From Marchantia polymorpha subsp. ruderalis (Eukaryota; Streptophyta; Marchantiopsida; Marchantiales; Marchantiaceae), in contig AP031351.1 of assembly GCA_037833965.1 (NCBI GenBank), forward strand, positions 7,142,501 to 7,206,500: a stretch of 64,000 nucleotides of DNA. The letters run 5' to 3'. Each line of letters opens with the position of its first letter. Position 1 is the stretch's first letter. The position numbers were made by a program, and so were the translations under genes. Positions 51,127 to 63,300 of this stretch are shown piece by piece. The notes below the pieces were generated by a model. It saw only the letters and a list, made by a program, of their open reading frames with translations, was not told the origin of the DNA and made no database searches.

Positions 51127-53200
51127 TGAGGTTTTGGGACCAGCTTGCAGGTTGTAGATTGCAGAAGTAAGCAATTCTTGGGTTCCCTGTGGAGTGGGTT
51201 GTAAAGTGTAATTTTTCTTTCACTTTTTTTTTTTTTCCTCCTTTCCTTTCTTAGTTCGCCCCTTAAACTTAGAATTCGTGGGCTCATTTGCATGTGACTG
51301 TACCATTCATTTATCCTTTTGAGGCTAGTCAGGTAGCTACGTTGTTCATTCTATTCTTCATAGAGAGACAGAGAGGGAGAGGGAGGGTGCTGAACCTGAG
51401 GGTTACCACGCTTGCTTACTGTCAGCTACGGCCTATCAGCAAGCAAGGTGAATGTGAGGCAGCACTATCTATAGTGGGTGCTTTATCCATGTAGTCCTAA
51501 ACATGGGCAAGTGCAGAATGTGCCTCAACAGCGAAACCGTAGATTGACGCACATTTGTGTGTCTTGGAAACGATGTAAATCTGATATACGCCAGCAACAT
51601 AACTTAGGGCAATTGTAACTTAACTTAGTTTGGGCGGTACTTGTGACACACCAAATTTGTCAATATCCCCGCTGCGAAGGCACGAAAGGAGCTGATGAGT
51701 ATCTTAAAGAGATAAGAGCTTGTCCATGACTTTGTGCAGTAAAATGCCTTGCACGCCTGTATAGGGGTTCAAACACCCTCGTTTTCATTATTATCCATCC
51801 ATCAATTCATTTCTTTTGTCTTCATTTTTTCTAGTGTTGTAGGTTGTAGTTTAAAAGTAAGTCGGAGTGGCTCTGGGACTCAATATGAGAGTCTCGGACA
51901 GACATCTGATTATTCTCCTGTTTTTGTGGAGAAGGAATAAACTGTTTACTTTTTACTTCACTTCTCTACAAGATGCCGATCATACAAGAAAAGTGGTGAA
52001 GTGTTCTCACCCTTGAATACGATATATCAATTTCTCAGATGCCGTTGATGCCATTCTGCACTGTAAAGCGGAAATGTGGTTTCTGGTATACATGCAGGTC
52101 TCAAGTCGATCATCCTGGGGTACTACAGATCAGCGTGATAAACTCGATGTGGTTGCTGTACGTACTAACAGATCTAATAACTTGGACGACATCCAACGTT
52201 GGCGACAGTTCGTCATGTTCTCATCACACTGTTTGTCAACACAGGAGAAAGATCGAAGAACTGGTGCTGTCTCTATCTTCTATGTCATGCATATTTGCTT
52301 GTGGAAATCTCAGACGAACAATTGCGCGTCAATGGAGATCTTAACATGATATTTCTTATCCCCTCAGCTTGGGAATTGGAGCTTCGGGAGGACTCAACCT
52401 GCCGCACAAAGGCCTTGATATTTCTAGTTTGTGAAGAAGTGTTGAGAAGCTGCTGAGATTTAGGGGCTCACAGGCGGTGGATAAATACAATGTTGTCCAC
52501 TCATCAGCAGAAGCAGGCGCTATGTTCTGAGTGCCTCCTCATTGCCAACAGCAGCTATAGGTCAAATCATGAGGTCATCAAAACACTGCTTTTTTGGGAC
52601 TGACCATGTATAGCTATGTTATAACATCTCAGAATCCCATAACTTAGCATCTAAAACTATACCGATGGATTGAACCAATTACAGGTGGAGTCTATCGGTG
52701 GTACCTCTATACTTACCATCCCATGGAAACTATCACATAACTTCCATGACGAGATTACGAGAGTATTGTTTAATAATCTCTCACTGCCGTACTACTTCGT
52801 TGGAAAACGTCTAAAGTTCTTAACCTCTTGCGCTGTACATCCATCCTTGTGATCAGGAGTGCATTTGTCCCTTACCAAAGTTTGTCTCCTCTGGCTCACC
52901 GACATTAATCTACCCTTCTGCACTAACAGTTAGATAGGTTGCGGTAATGGTTATAATTACCGGCCCTTGAATAAGTGCTACAGCTTCGGGTAAACAATAT
53001 TATCCTCCTTGAATTGAGTTCAAGCTCATGCAGAATCTCATCACTAACAAGAGGTTGTTCCTTGCGCGATAATTTATCTAATATATACCTATCTGTTATG
53101 GGCGCGGCAATGCAAATACTGAGTTTTTTCACACAGAATAAATCATTCCGAAGAGCGGTGAAGACTCTGATTCACATTCATGTGAATCCCAGTGCATATG
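51127..53200. other. 3' flank of the TRFL gene, no further gene supported
   Basis: About 2 kb of ordinary composition. A pyrimidine-rich tract lies at 51219-51254 and an AATAAA at 51937-51942 is a possible polyadenylation signal, some 810 bp past the stop. Overlapping plus-strand frames at 52039-52456 are open in three phases, and none shows a domain. Confidence 0.35.
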
Positions 53201-53802
53201 ATAGTTGAGCAGATGTTGTGAAAAGTATACACCTCAAATAGTATTCATGATACTTCTACGTTGATACTTATTAATTGCAAAATAATTTTGTAAAAAAGAG
53301 TCAAAGTACAAGTATCAATTGTACTGATTATTTGTGTTTTCTTATAACCTGACTTAAGCAACATAACTATAGCACTCTAACATCAAAATTTACTTGCCTA
53401 AAAACCAAGTCTTATTCTTCCAAAATTTAAATTTGAATTATAGATTGTAGTTATGATGCAATGAATGTGATTTCAAAAAATATAATGTTTCCATTATGAT
53501 ATCTTTTGACTAGATTTATTAGTTTTTTACCAATAACCTTTCTTCACACTCCTTCAGCCAAAAAGTAACAATTTCAATTTGTATTTACATTCATAGTCAC
53601 AAGCATTTCATAGGAAGTTGACATATAAAACAAGTGATACATTTTAACTAAGCTACGTCCAAGAAGTATGTATAGTTCTTTATTGGAAACTCTAGTTTTT
53701 TGTCACAAAGTTACTTTGCTAGTTCTACTATACAGCGCTAGCTAACTAGTCTAACTATTTATGAAGAAAATAACTAAATTCAAACAAAATCTGAATTTAC
53801 TT

Positions 53803-53820
53803 TCAACAATCTCTCCCTTG
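53803..53820 (-). mobile_element. Copia-type purine tract / LTR junction (fossil)
   Basis: On the minus strand this reads CAAGGGAGAGATTGTTGA, close to the usual plant Ty1/copia purine tract and LTR start. It suggests a minus-strand copia relic whose LTR would extend to lower coordinates. No pol domain was recognised beside it, so the relic is fragmentary and its limits are unknown. Confidence 0.4.
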
Positions 53821-55709
53821 ACTTATGTTTTGAGGTTTGAAAACTTCGAATATGAATAGAAGAAAACTAAATTTCTTGTTGTTGCAAATTTGATTTAAGC
53901 CGTAGTGTAAAACATAAAACATAGTAAATTTACATATATAAAATTAAATGTTAGTTTATTCACTCTACTTGCATCCATATGCAAAATTTGCCCGGTTACA
54001 ATATGATTTGAAAAAAATTAAGGAATCATTTTTTGGAATAATGAGTAGAATGTAATTTGTTTTTTATCTTGAGTTGTTCAATAATTTTATTAGTCACATA
54101 CTCTTGAAAAATAATTCTTGGATTCATATTCTTCATAATATTTTACATCATTGCATTCACTAATATAATGAAGAGTCACAATTTCATATGTTAATCATAA
54201 TTTTACGACATGCTTTTGTGATCAATTTGAGTCTTTTGCTACAATTACATACTAAGTTTGTAGTGGATTGAGTTACGCAATTTTGAAATGTAGATGTAAA
54301 TAATTAAATTAATTATATCTAAAAACAAAGATTACTTAAGATGTGATAGATATTTTATGTGATGCACTAAATCTACTTATCATATCAATATCAATTTGTG
54401 TGCTTGTTAAAGATTTTTAACAAGACCTTGATACAAAAGTATTGGAATACATGATGAAAATCATGTGTTATTTTTGTACATACTGGAAAGATAAAAGTAA
54501 GAGCATAATCATTCTAAACATTGATCGTCTTCGCAATTTGAATGTGATCTTTGGAATGATTTTTTTTTTATTGTTAAGAGTTACAATAATTTTTTACTTC
54601 TACAATTTCATTTTCAAATGTAACAGTAGAATCTAAGATATAATTTCATTCAAAAAAAAATGAAACACATAATTTGAAAAAACATGTTATTTAAAATGAA
54701 TCAGGTTTTTCTTATGTAGATTTTGAATTTTTTACATGTATAGATAGATAATTCTCATACTATAATCCATTTCACCGATAATGTATCAATGATAAGGCAA
54801 ATTTAACTAACAAGCATATGGATGTTAATGTATAGCTTCCAACTCAAACATAAAGTACTTACAATATATGGATTTCCAAGATGTAACTGTACACTAACAA
54901 ATTTAAACTTTATCTATCCAAAAAGAAATTGCTATTGTTATTACTAGCAACAATCTATTATAAATCAATCCTATCTTCATATTGAGGAGAATACTACATT
55001 AATTTTAACAAATTAACATGATCATATTCAGTGTATATACAAATCTAATCAATAAGTAAATTGTATAATATTACATCAAAATTTCATTACATCTTGATTT
55101 GATTTTTATAAAAATTTCGAATAACATATTTTATTTCAAAATAAGACAAAAATATAATCAAAATTTAAAGAAAATAGTTAAAAAGTAGTTAAAATTGTTA
55201 AAACATGTTTATATTCAACTTTGGTGTAGTTTTTTGAATTAAAAATAACTCATTTAAAATAATTAATTAATCTACAATGCATAAAAAAATTAATTAGAAA
55301 TATTTTATTATAAAAAATTGAATTAAAAATTGCATTGTCATGAACCTAGTTCTATATACATGAATATTACATTTTTCTGTTTATTTTATTGTTTAAAATT
55401 TTTAGTTTAAAAGCTTAATATCAAAACATGTTTATTTCAAAAGAAATTTCAAAAAATTATCACGTAGATTTTTTTTATCATTTTTGGGTCAAATGTTATC
55501 TTCATTCATGTCATTTGTCACGTTTGCACACACTGTTATTGTTCAAAACCTATCATGTTGCTCGTTTTATTTCGTTTCTAGTTCAAAACATTATAAAATT
55601 TTTAATTAAATCAATGAAAAGCAAATCTGACATGTTGCCCGTTTGGAATTTGTGATCATCAAGAGACAAAATTACTCAAAAAAGTATAGATTTTGTTCTA
55701 TTATGTGTG

Positions 55710-55763
55710 GAAATCACATTTGAATGTGATTTCTATTGAATTTATTTTTGAATAGAAATCACA
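55710..55763. repeat. Overlapping, mutually exclusive inverted repeats
   Basis: GAAATCACATT (55710-55720) pairs with AATGTGATTTC (55723-55733). The overlapping TGTGATTTCTATT (55725-55737) pairs with AATAGAAATCACA (55751-55763). The middle segment can therefore pair with either side but not both at once. Confidence 0.6.
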
Positions 55764-56750
55764 AAATCTAAAAATTTGCTTTTTGTTCTTTGCTAGACAA
55801 AATCTCTCATCATCAAAATACTTCATTTTTATTTTTTCTTTCGCTTCTACTGCATCAATGATCTAATAAAACACTGTTTGAAATAATATTTTGTTTTACT
55901 TGGTTTTTTCCGCCTAAATATAAGAAAGTGAGACTATCAATAGTTATTTTTTTTAGTACAAAACTAGTTTGATCTATGTGATAAGTACATTTAATTTTAT
56001 TTTTAGGCTTGTCAACGTAAATTGTTTAAAAATTGAAAGTAATAAAGTGAAACGTTTGAATTTACTAAAATTTAGAAACCAAGATGATAAGACCACAATA
56101 TAATTTGAACTTGAAAAATTTTAGCATCAAGCTATATGAAATATCAAATTAATCTTCTAACATTTGTTGATTTTGCTATTGCATTCAAATAATATTTAGT
56201 GAACATTAGACAAATTTTAATACAATGTTAAAACTCAAGCAAATTTCAGATTTGATGTTTAGTTTTTTCTTGTTTAGAATTTTCTTAAACACAATGAATA
56301 ATAATTTTTTTTTTTTATCAATTTTTTTTAAAAAAATATATTGATCTATATTTGAAAAATAAAAATCTGAAATGATCAAAACATATAACCTGGAGATAAG
56401 ATGACAAATGTGATAATAATAATAATTATTATTATTTCATTCTTTAAAATTGACATCAAAATGAAAAGGTTGTAAAATGATTGTATTAGTATGTGTATAC
56501 ATGTGCTAAAAATTCTAAATAAACCATTGGTCAAGCAATTTTACAAGTAGTTAAGATCATCTATTAAAACCAAGTATACGGATAGGTAATGAAGTCAACT
56601 TTTTGCTCTCTAAACGGTGGAATATTGTGTACAAGATCAAGAAAGTTTTGTGATTGATTTTGTGAGAACTTTTAGAACTAGCCAATGCGGGTACCACATA
56701 ATTTATCAAATTGTGTTGATTTTTGTCAGCTATTGAGGTACATGGCCGTA

Positions 56751-58082
56751 GGGTAACGACTAGTGCAATCCACAGGGGATAATAGCGTTATTGCTTCTTG
56801 GAATGTTTCGGTAAGTACGCGTTAGATCGGGATTGTGATAATATCTTTCGTGCATTAGTAGGCATTGCCCGCTGTGATGATATTGGGCTGGCCTCGTACT
56901 AACCCTTTAGGACCCGATGGGGTATTACCATCCTTGGTACTAGATTAGTAGCTCTTCGCATTTTTTGATCTTTGCTAGGCCCACTTTTGTACCTTTTCGG
57001 TACGGGCGTTTCCAAAGTGGACTCCCATCATGAACACGAAGTATTAGTGTGACGGGGGACGAGATATGGGGGCACCGGATTCGGATTAGAAGAAAAGATT
57101 CGCAGAGTACAACGGATCGACTGACGGACGGACTGGCTACGGCCCAGTACGGTGGGCTCCGTCGGTTGGAAATCAACAGCACTACCGGGAAGACCGGACG
57201 AGGTGTAGAGGAGAATGGTGTTGAAGAAGAATAGAACAACAAATACCCACGGGGTACTCAACCTGTCTCGCTCCCTGCCCCTCGTGTCCCTGTCCCTGCC
57301 CGGGTCCCACCCGTGAAACAATGGTCCAGGAGAACGAGTACATGGAGTTTTCATGGCTTGTCATGCAGACATACACTCGGGCAGGGCCCCACCTCAAATC
57401 AACCGGCCTCGCCATACGATATACACCCGAAGATTTGTTTATATTGCAAATGGAAAAAGCGAGCGAGCTTAATAATATTTGTTGATAGGAACAGGCTGCA
57501 GGAGGAGGAGGAGGAGCCGGAGCATCAAAATGAGGAGGAAGAGGAGGAGGAGGCCCTGCGCGGTACAGGGACAGGCAGCGGAATGACCATGACCTGCGAG
57601 CGACTCGATCAGAAAAGGTCTCGCCGCGCGACCATCTCGGCACTCCCTCACCCAGCAGTCACCCGCCTGGCGTGGACGGACGAGTGTGGCGCCAGCGTGG
57701 ACACTCCACGACAACTGGACGCTGTTTTTTTATTCATTCTTTTCCTTCTTCTTTTTTTAATTACTCACCGCGCGGAGATGTTACGGCAGGCTAGAGTGAG
57801 ACATTTTCGGGAAAAAATTGCAAATTAGATCATGACCGTTAGGGGTTTCGTTATGGAAGGTAAAAGTACGAGAAGAAGTCTCGAAAAAACGGGCACTCTC
57901 TTAGACTGTGCGGTTTGGTTAACGAAAGAAATCGATGGGACACTTTCGAAGGACCGCGACACACTTGTAAAGCACACATGAGGACCGTACACGTCCAAGT
58001 TAATCCGTTTGCCGGTCCTCTAATCCTTATCTGCGAACTCAAGTGTCAAGATGGCACTTGGAGTCAGATTATCGTACAACCG
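56751..58082. other. Intergenic, no supported gene
   Basis: Composition rises from AT-rich to GC-rich. Open frames on both strands between 56940 and 57828 are driven by GAG/CTC repeats (57494-57560) and overlap each other, so none is called. No RNA gene was recognised. Confidence 0.35.
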
Positions 58083-58119
58083 AGTCACGGTCCAGTCAGG
58101 CCAGTCACGGTCCAGTCAG
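58083..58119. repeat. Short direct repeat, 17 bp, period 20
   Basis: AGTCACGGTCCAGTCAG occurs at 58083-58099 and again at 58103-58119. It lies immediately upstream of the diverged minisatellite. Confidence 0.85.
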
Positions 58120-58189
58120 CCGTGTTTGCTAAACCCGACCGAGCCCAGCAAATCTGGAGGCGAGGGGAGCGATTCCCTTGCTTTCTAAA

Positions 58190-58775
58190 TTGACGAAAGC
58201 TCGGAAATCATTACCGCAGATTGCATCAAATTAGACAAATTGGGAGGCGGGGGTCATTTCTGGCACAGGACAGGAGAAGCCGGGGAAGTGATTTTTTCCC
58301 AGCTTTCGTCAAATTAGAAAGCGGGGGAATCGCTACCCTGCCTCCAAATATTTTCCAATTTGATGGAAGCTGCGGTGGTGAGTTTAGTGAATCGCTCCTT
58401 CTGCCTCCAAATTTCTTTTAAAGGAACTACTCCCCCGCCTCGGAAATCTCTAATTCGATGAAACCTAGGGAATCACTCTCCCGCTCTCTCTCAAGGTTTT
58501 TAGGTAATCACTACCGCGCTCGAGACTTTTCTAATTGCACGAAAGGAAATCACTCCCCCGCCTTCGATAATTCTAATTTGACGATGAAAGCAAGGGATCA
58601 TTCTCCCGCCTCCAATTTTCTTTAAGAAGTCTCTCCCTCGCCTTCAAATTTTCTAATCTGATGAAAGCTAGGGAATCACTCTCTCTCCTCCAAATTCTTT
58701 AGGGAATCACTCCCCCCTCCTCCAAATTCTTGAGGTAATCACTCCCCCGCCTCCAATTCTTTTAATCTGCTGAAA
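58190..58775. repeat. Diverged minisatellite with some inverted units
   Basis: A loosely repeated unit of roughly 35-60 bp contains CCCCCGCCTCCAAATT, then TTCTAATTTGATGAAAGC and GGGAATCACTC. About ten recognisable units run to about 58775. Near 58235-58255 and 58318-58330 the core appears reversed (AATTGGGAGGCGGGGG), so part of the array is inverted. Copies have diverged by substitutions and small length changes. No coding potential. Confidence 0.7.
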
Positions 58776-60378
58776 GCGACTCTCGTCGCATCTCGTCTCT
58801 GATACTTCCGCCGAAAGCCAATGATTATTAAAAAAAAAGTGCAAGTTGGAAGACAAAGACTTTTCCCCCAGGAAAGGAAGAAAACGGAACCCCGCCATCG
58901 GACGCATAAATCCTCGGACGGACCATGTAAACAAGGCCAGCAAGTAAGCAAGCGAGCGACAGATCTGCTGCTGCTGCTGCTGCTGCAGGAGGGAGCTGCG
59001 GCGTACAGTTGGGATTGAGTCGGTGTGCAGATCTGGGAGCGGAGGAGGGAACGAGGGAGGGAAGGAAGGAAGGAGGTGATCGGTGGAGTGGGCGCGACTG
59101 CGGATTTGGTGCCGTGAGAAGCACCTTCGCTGGCTTGACTTTTGCTTTCATTGCGCTTCCATTTGTCCTTCCATTTGTGCAGCATTCTGTGCGGAGGTTT
59201 GTTGCGAGCGGATGAGGCTTTGGGAGGAGTGTTTGTTTGTGAGTGAGTGAGTGAGTGTCTGTGAGGGGGGGAGGGGGTAGCGGGTGGACACTGTGCTGCT
59301 TGTTTGGACCCGGGGAAGTGACGGAGAGAGAGAGAAGTTAGTGAGTGCTCCTGCTGCTGCTTCTGTTGTTGCTGCAGGGGCGGGGAAGCTGACAAATCGC
59401 CGAGGTACAAGTGTTCAGCGTTCAGACACTGCAGCGCTGAGTAAATTTAGCAGATTTTTGTCTGCGAAGGTGGGTGTTAGTGTGTGAGTGTACAATTGGG
59501 TGCCACTGTGGTGGTGCTCACGGGACAGGGCAGCGCAGGGAGTGAGTGAGTATGCAGGAAGGCAGAGAGGGAGAGAGAGAGAGGGAGGGAGTTGTCGATC
59601 GGGTCGAGTGTCAGTCAGTCGGATCGATACAGAAGTGAAGGATCAATTCACCATTAGGGTTGGTTGGTGGGTGTAGGATAGACGAGATTCCTCTGTTAAA
59701 AAAGTAATAGTGAGAGTGAGCTGCTTGCCAAAGCGAATCTTCATGTTGGTGTGGGAGCGTGTGTGCGAGTGAGGGAGGCTCATACGACCGGTCCCTCACT
59801 GCCTCGCATTCCCCTTTGCGCTTTGCCGGGTGTAGAAATAGTGGCCGGGAGTGCGTATGTCCTCCCTGTTTCGAGAGAGACTGAGAGCGAGGGGCGGAGG
59901 GAGAGCGCGAGAGAGCGCGAGCAGCTGAGGGAGGGAGGGCTCTGCAGTTGGTTTGTCTGTCTCTGTGTCTGATCCAAGTCTGTCCCGCGGGGAGGGTGAC
60001 GGAAGCAAGGGTCTGATCTGACCATCATCGTCGTGGAACACGAGTTGTCTGTGTGTTTAATCCTCGTTCGCTGTCTCTGTCTCTCTCGTATTCCTTCCGT
60101 GCTTCCGTGTATTAGTGTGTACCATACGTCCTCACCATTGATTCCAACCTGTCCTGTCGTTCCGAAACCTGCAGAATTGTGAAACTTGTGCCAGTAGCTC
60201 TGCAGCTGGAAGGCGTGCTGAGGAAATCAACGGGGCCAGGCCCTTGAAAATCTTCCGTCTTGCCTCGTCTGGGTCTTGAGGAAATTATTCGCCGACTTGG
60301 ATCTGCCATCTCCAACACAGCAGCGTTGTGGTTGGGTGTCGTTGTTGTCGTCGTTGTCGTCGTCAGTGTTTTAGAAAG
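58776..60378 (+). promoter_or_regulatory. Promoter and long repeat-rich leader of the fructokinase gene
   Basis: GC-rich sequence with many purine or pyrimidine runs: (CTG)7 at 58965-58985, GGGA/GGAA runs near 59041-59075, GAGT repeats near 59240-59260, GA runs near 59570-59590 and 59875-59935, a CT-rich block near 60070-60090 and GTT/GTC repeats near 60335-60365. It directly precedes the start codon at 60379. Long antisense and sense frames here are low-complexity. Transcript starts cannot be read from sequence. Confidence 0.4.
58965..58985. repeat. (CTG)7 trinucleotide repeat
   Basis: Seven CTG units in the fructokinase upstream region. Confidence 0.85.
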
Positions 60379-63300
60379 ATGGCGACGGTGTTCAGCAGTA
60401 GCGCTCTGATCGCAGGAAGTACTCCCGTGACGGACTTCGCTCGCTCTGCCACCTCCCCCGAGAACCATCCCTGCAGCGTGGCTCACGTTTCCTCACGTAA
60501 TTTCAAGCACAAGACCCCATCAGTGAAATCTTTTTTCTCATCTCATGTCAAACAATCCTCCGTACTGCTCTTATCTAAAGGGGGCTGCAAGCAACCACCA
60601 TTGCTATCACACTCGTTTCTTCATCATAACAGAAACAGTGTTGCAGCATTGTCTTCTCATTTCCAAGAGGGTTATAAGGGATCCAAATTGCGTGGCAACG
60701 TTGCCCGACATCAAGGTGTGGACTTTTGCTGCTCTCCGTCCCCCTTCCCTCCCCCTCCCCCTCCCCCCTGCTTCAATTCCTCCCTCCCTCCCCACTCGTC
60801 CCCATTTTTTTGGAAATCGGATTTGACAGTATACTCTCTCTTCCTCTTCTTTGGCATACCTCCCATCCATTACATTATTGTTGCGGTTGTGAAATGGAAT
60901 GTTCCGGTGTCCTTGATCTGCCTTGCTGTGCTTTGCCTGTCCGACAATGTTTGCGCTTGTTCCCTCATCGAAAGAAGGCCTGCCGGCCGGGGCGCCCCTG
61001 CCTGCCCGGATCGGCGCAAGAGCTCGCCCGGTAAAACAATCGATGGTAGCGCGTCCTTGTATGGTCGTCCCATGTATCCATGCTTGGTAGTTGTCGAATC
61101 CATGCACGCTTTGGAGGTGAGTGAGTCAGGCAGCCCACAGATCTGAGGTTGGAATGTCGGCGTCTGCTCTTTCTTCGTCGTGAAAGAAGGCAGTCGAGGA
61201 AAACATAGATCAGAATGATATGCATATCAGCAGCGTAGCAACCATCACCTGCGAGGGCAGTAGACCGTTTGGAAACTGAGCGTGGGTGCAGATCAGAAGC
61301 GGTGGTGGATTCGGGCTGGTACGATCGGTAGACATGGACAGAAACAGAGGGAGAAAGAGAGTCCCGGTTGATGCCCGCAAGTCTTAGGGGTAGTGCAGTT
61401 CAGATGTGCCGAGGGTGAGCGTGGATCCGAGGCGTAGTCCTGCATCTGCCCATGCACAGAAAATCATGTGTCGGAGGAGGACGAAGGAGAAGGGACAAGG
61501 GACAGTCCCCTGAAAAAGTCAGCTAGCACTCGCAGTCGTCGTCTTGATTGTCTTCCTCTTCTTCCTCGTTCTCGATTAGAGACCGAGATCCTGAAAGCCA
61601 GCAACCCTCCACAAAAGCTGGGCACCCGTCGGAACGTTCCGATGGTGATGGTTTTAGGTGACCGAATTCCAGTCATGGAATGTTTCGAGGGTTTCTCAAT
61701 GGAAGATTTCTTTGTGCTTGTCCGCCTGGTTGCAACCACAGCGGCCCCTCTGCCTCAAGTAGCGCTCAGCTTGTTGGCGATGTCGTGATGTCTAGGCGGG
61801 CAGTTTAGCGCGAGTCAATCAGGACTGGTGTGAAAGTAGTGAAGAACAACAGCTCTAGCCCCGCGATTGTCCCCGGATAGAAGTTTTGTCGATGATTTGA
61901 CAACTGCTCTCATGGCAGGAGTGAAATATCAGCGATGCATCAAGTGTGGTAAGTGGATGCGTTGACCTGCGGCTGGCCGCAGAGTCCGTGTACGATTAGA
62001 GGTCTGATTCATTGCGCGGATAATTAATGAGTCAATGGAAGATCACTCAAGCGCGGACCTGATATACTGCCCCGGACGAAGAAAAGTTGCTCACCATCTC
62101 TCAGATTTTTTCTCCCACATAGAAATCACCTGTCATCCTCCACATTAGTGAGTTCCTTCCACGAATGATTGAGTCTTAAAGTGTTCTCCTGATCCCATGT
62201 ATAAATCTGCCGCTTTTCAGCTCTCATGTTTGCACGTGCAATGTTTACGCTTCAGGAAACGTGAAATGTATGGCGGCAGACAACGGGCGGGCTAACCAAG
62301 CGAAGCCTTTAGAGTTGGTTGTTTGCTTTGGAGAGATGCTGATTGATTTTGTTCCCACTGTGGGTGGATTATCGCTGGCCGATGCACCTGCCTTTAAGAA
62401 GGCACCTGGAGGTGCACCAGCTAACGTGGCAGTCGGAATTGCTCGTCTTGGTGGCAACGCGGCCTTCATGGGAAAGGTGAGCTTTTCTGTGTGGGCATGG
62501 ATTGACTGCCAGTAGTCGTCTGTAGTCGAACTTAAGGTGGTCCGTCTGTGTTTGGATTCCTAGGAAGACGAAGATGAGTGTTTCCACCAAGTCATTCGAC
62601 CTGCCAGCTCTTGCGGCCAAGTGTAAAGACATGGTTTCTTTCGACTATGACCCTCTTGACGAGATAGGATGCATTCAACAATAGCTCGACCTTGTCTTTG
62701 CCGAATGCATACCCGAGACTTGTCTGACATGCACCCAATGTGTTCATGGATGTGTAATTACGCGTCGTCATACACTCAGGAGGGCACGATCTCTTTTATT
62801 TCGCCTGTTTGGATCATTCCGAATTTAGATTCTAAGCATTCATGTTTGTCTCATTAGGTCAGTGCGTAACAACTTCTATTTCATAATCTCCATTTCCTGG
62901 AACTTGAAAAGCCTGAATGTCCGGAGGCAAAAGTTTAGTTTGAATTCTGACCTCATTACCAACTTTCGGTTAAATTTCAGCTTCATATTGACCATGATTT
63001 ATGCCCGACCTCATGATATACCAAGGTTCACTTTCGATAATGGGAAGGGTGACATCGTGAATTGACCATGACGTTTTGTGTACTCGAATTAGGAACCAGT
63101 AGGAATCATGTACTGTGATGTTCATCAGAGGAATCTAGGAAGGAGGATCTTGAGTGCCAGCGGAGATTTTACTCTTGTTTATCATCTTCGCAGGTCGGAG
63201 ACGATGAATTTGGGTACATGCTAGTGAAAATACTCGAAGAAAATCGTGTTGAGAGTCGTGGTGTGCGTTTTGACCCCGGTGCACGAACAGCCTTGGCCTT

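Larger units (their letters stand above)
53201..56750. other. AT-rich island, no gene seen
   Basis: About 3.5 kb of strongly AT-rich sequence with stops in all frames. It contains a copia-type junction motif on the minus strand (53803-53820) and overlapping hairpins (55710-55763). A short AT-rich frame at 54442-54636 has no family features. Confidence 0.5.
60716..62255 (+). other. Fructokinase intron 1
   Basis: A 1.5-kb intron between the transit-peptide exon and the first kinase-domain exon. It holds the C-rich tract, an open frame of 106 codons (61468-61788) without family features, and the candidate alternative exon. Its length and content would allow an internal promoter. Confidence 0.6.

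Noticed and set aside
52039-52456. Three overlapping plus-strand frames of about 85-101 codons
   Set aside because: Open in all three phases, no domain, and no clear splice sites linking them to anything.
57182-57828. Overlapping 153- and 171-codon frames on opposite strands
   Set aside because: Both depend on a GAG/CTC repeat (Glu-rich one way, Pro-rich the other) and have no family features.
59780-60486. Minus-strand frames upstream of fructokinase
   Set aside because: Low-complexity antisense of the GA-rich leader and of the transit-peptide exon.
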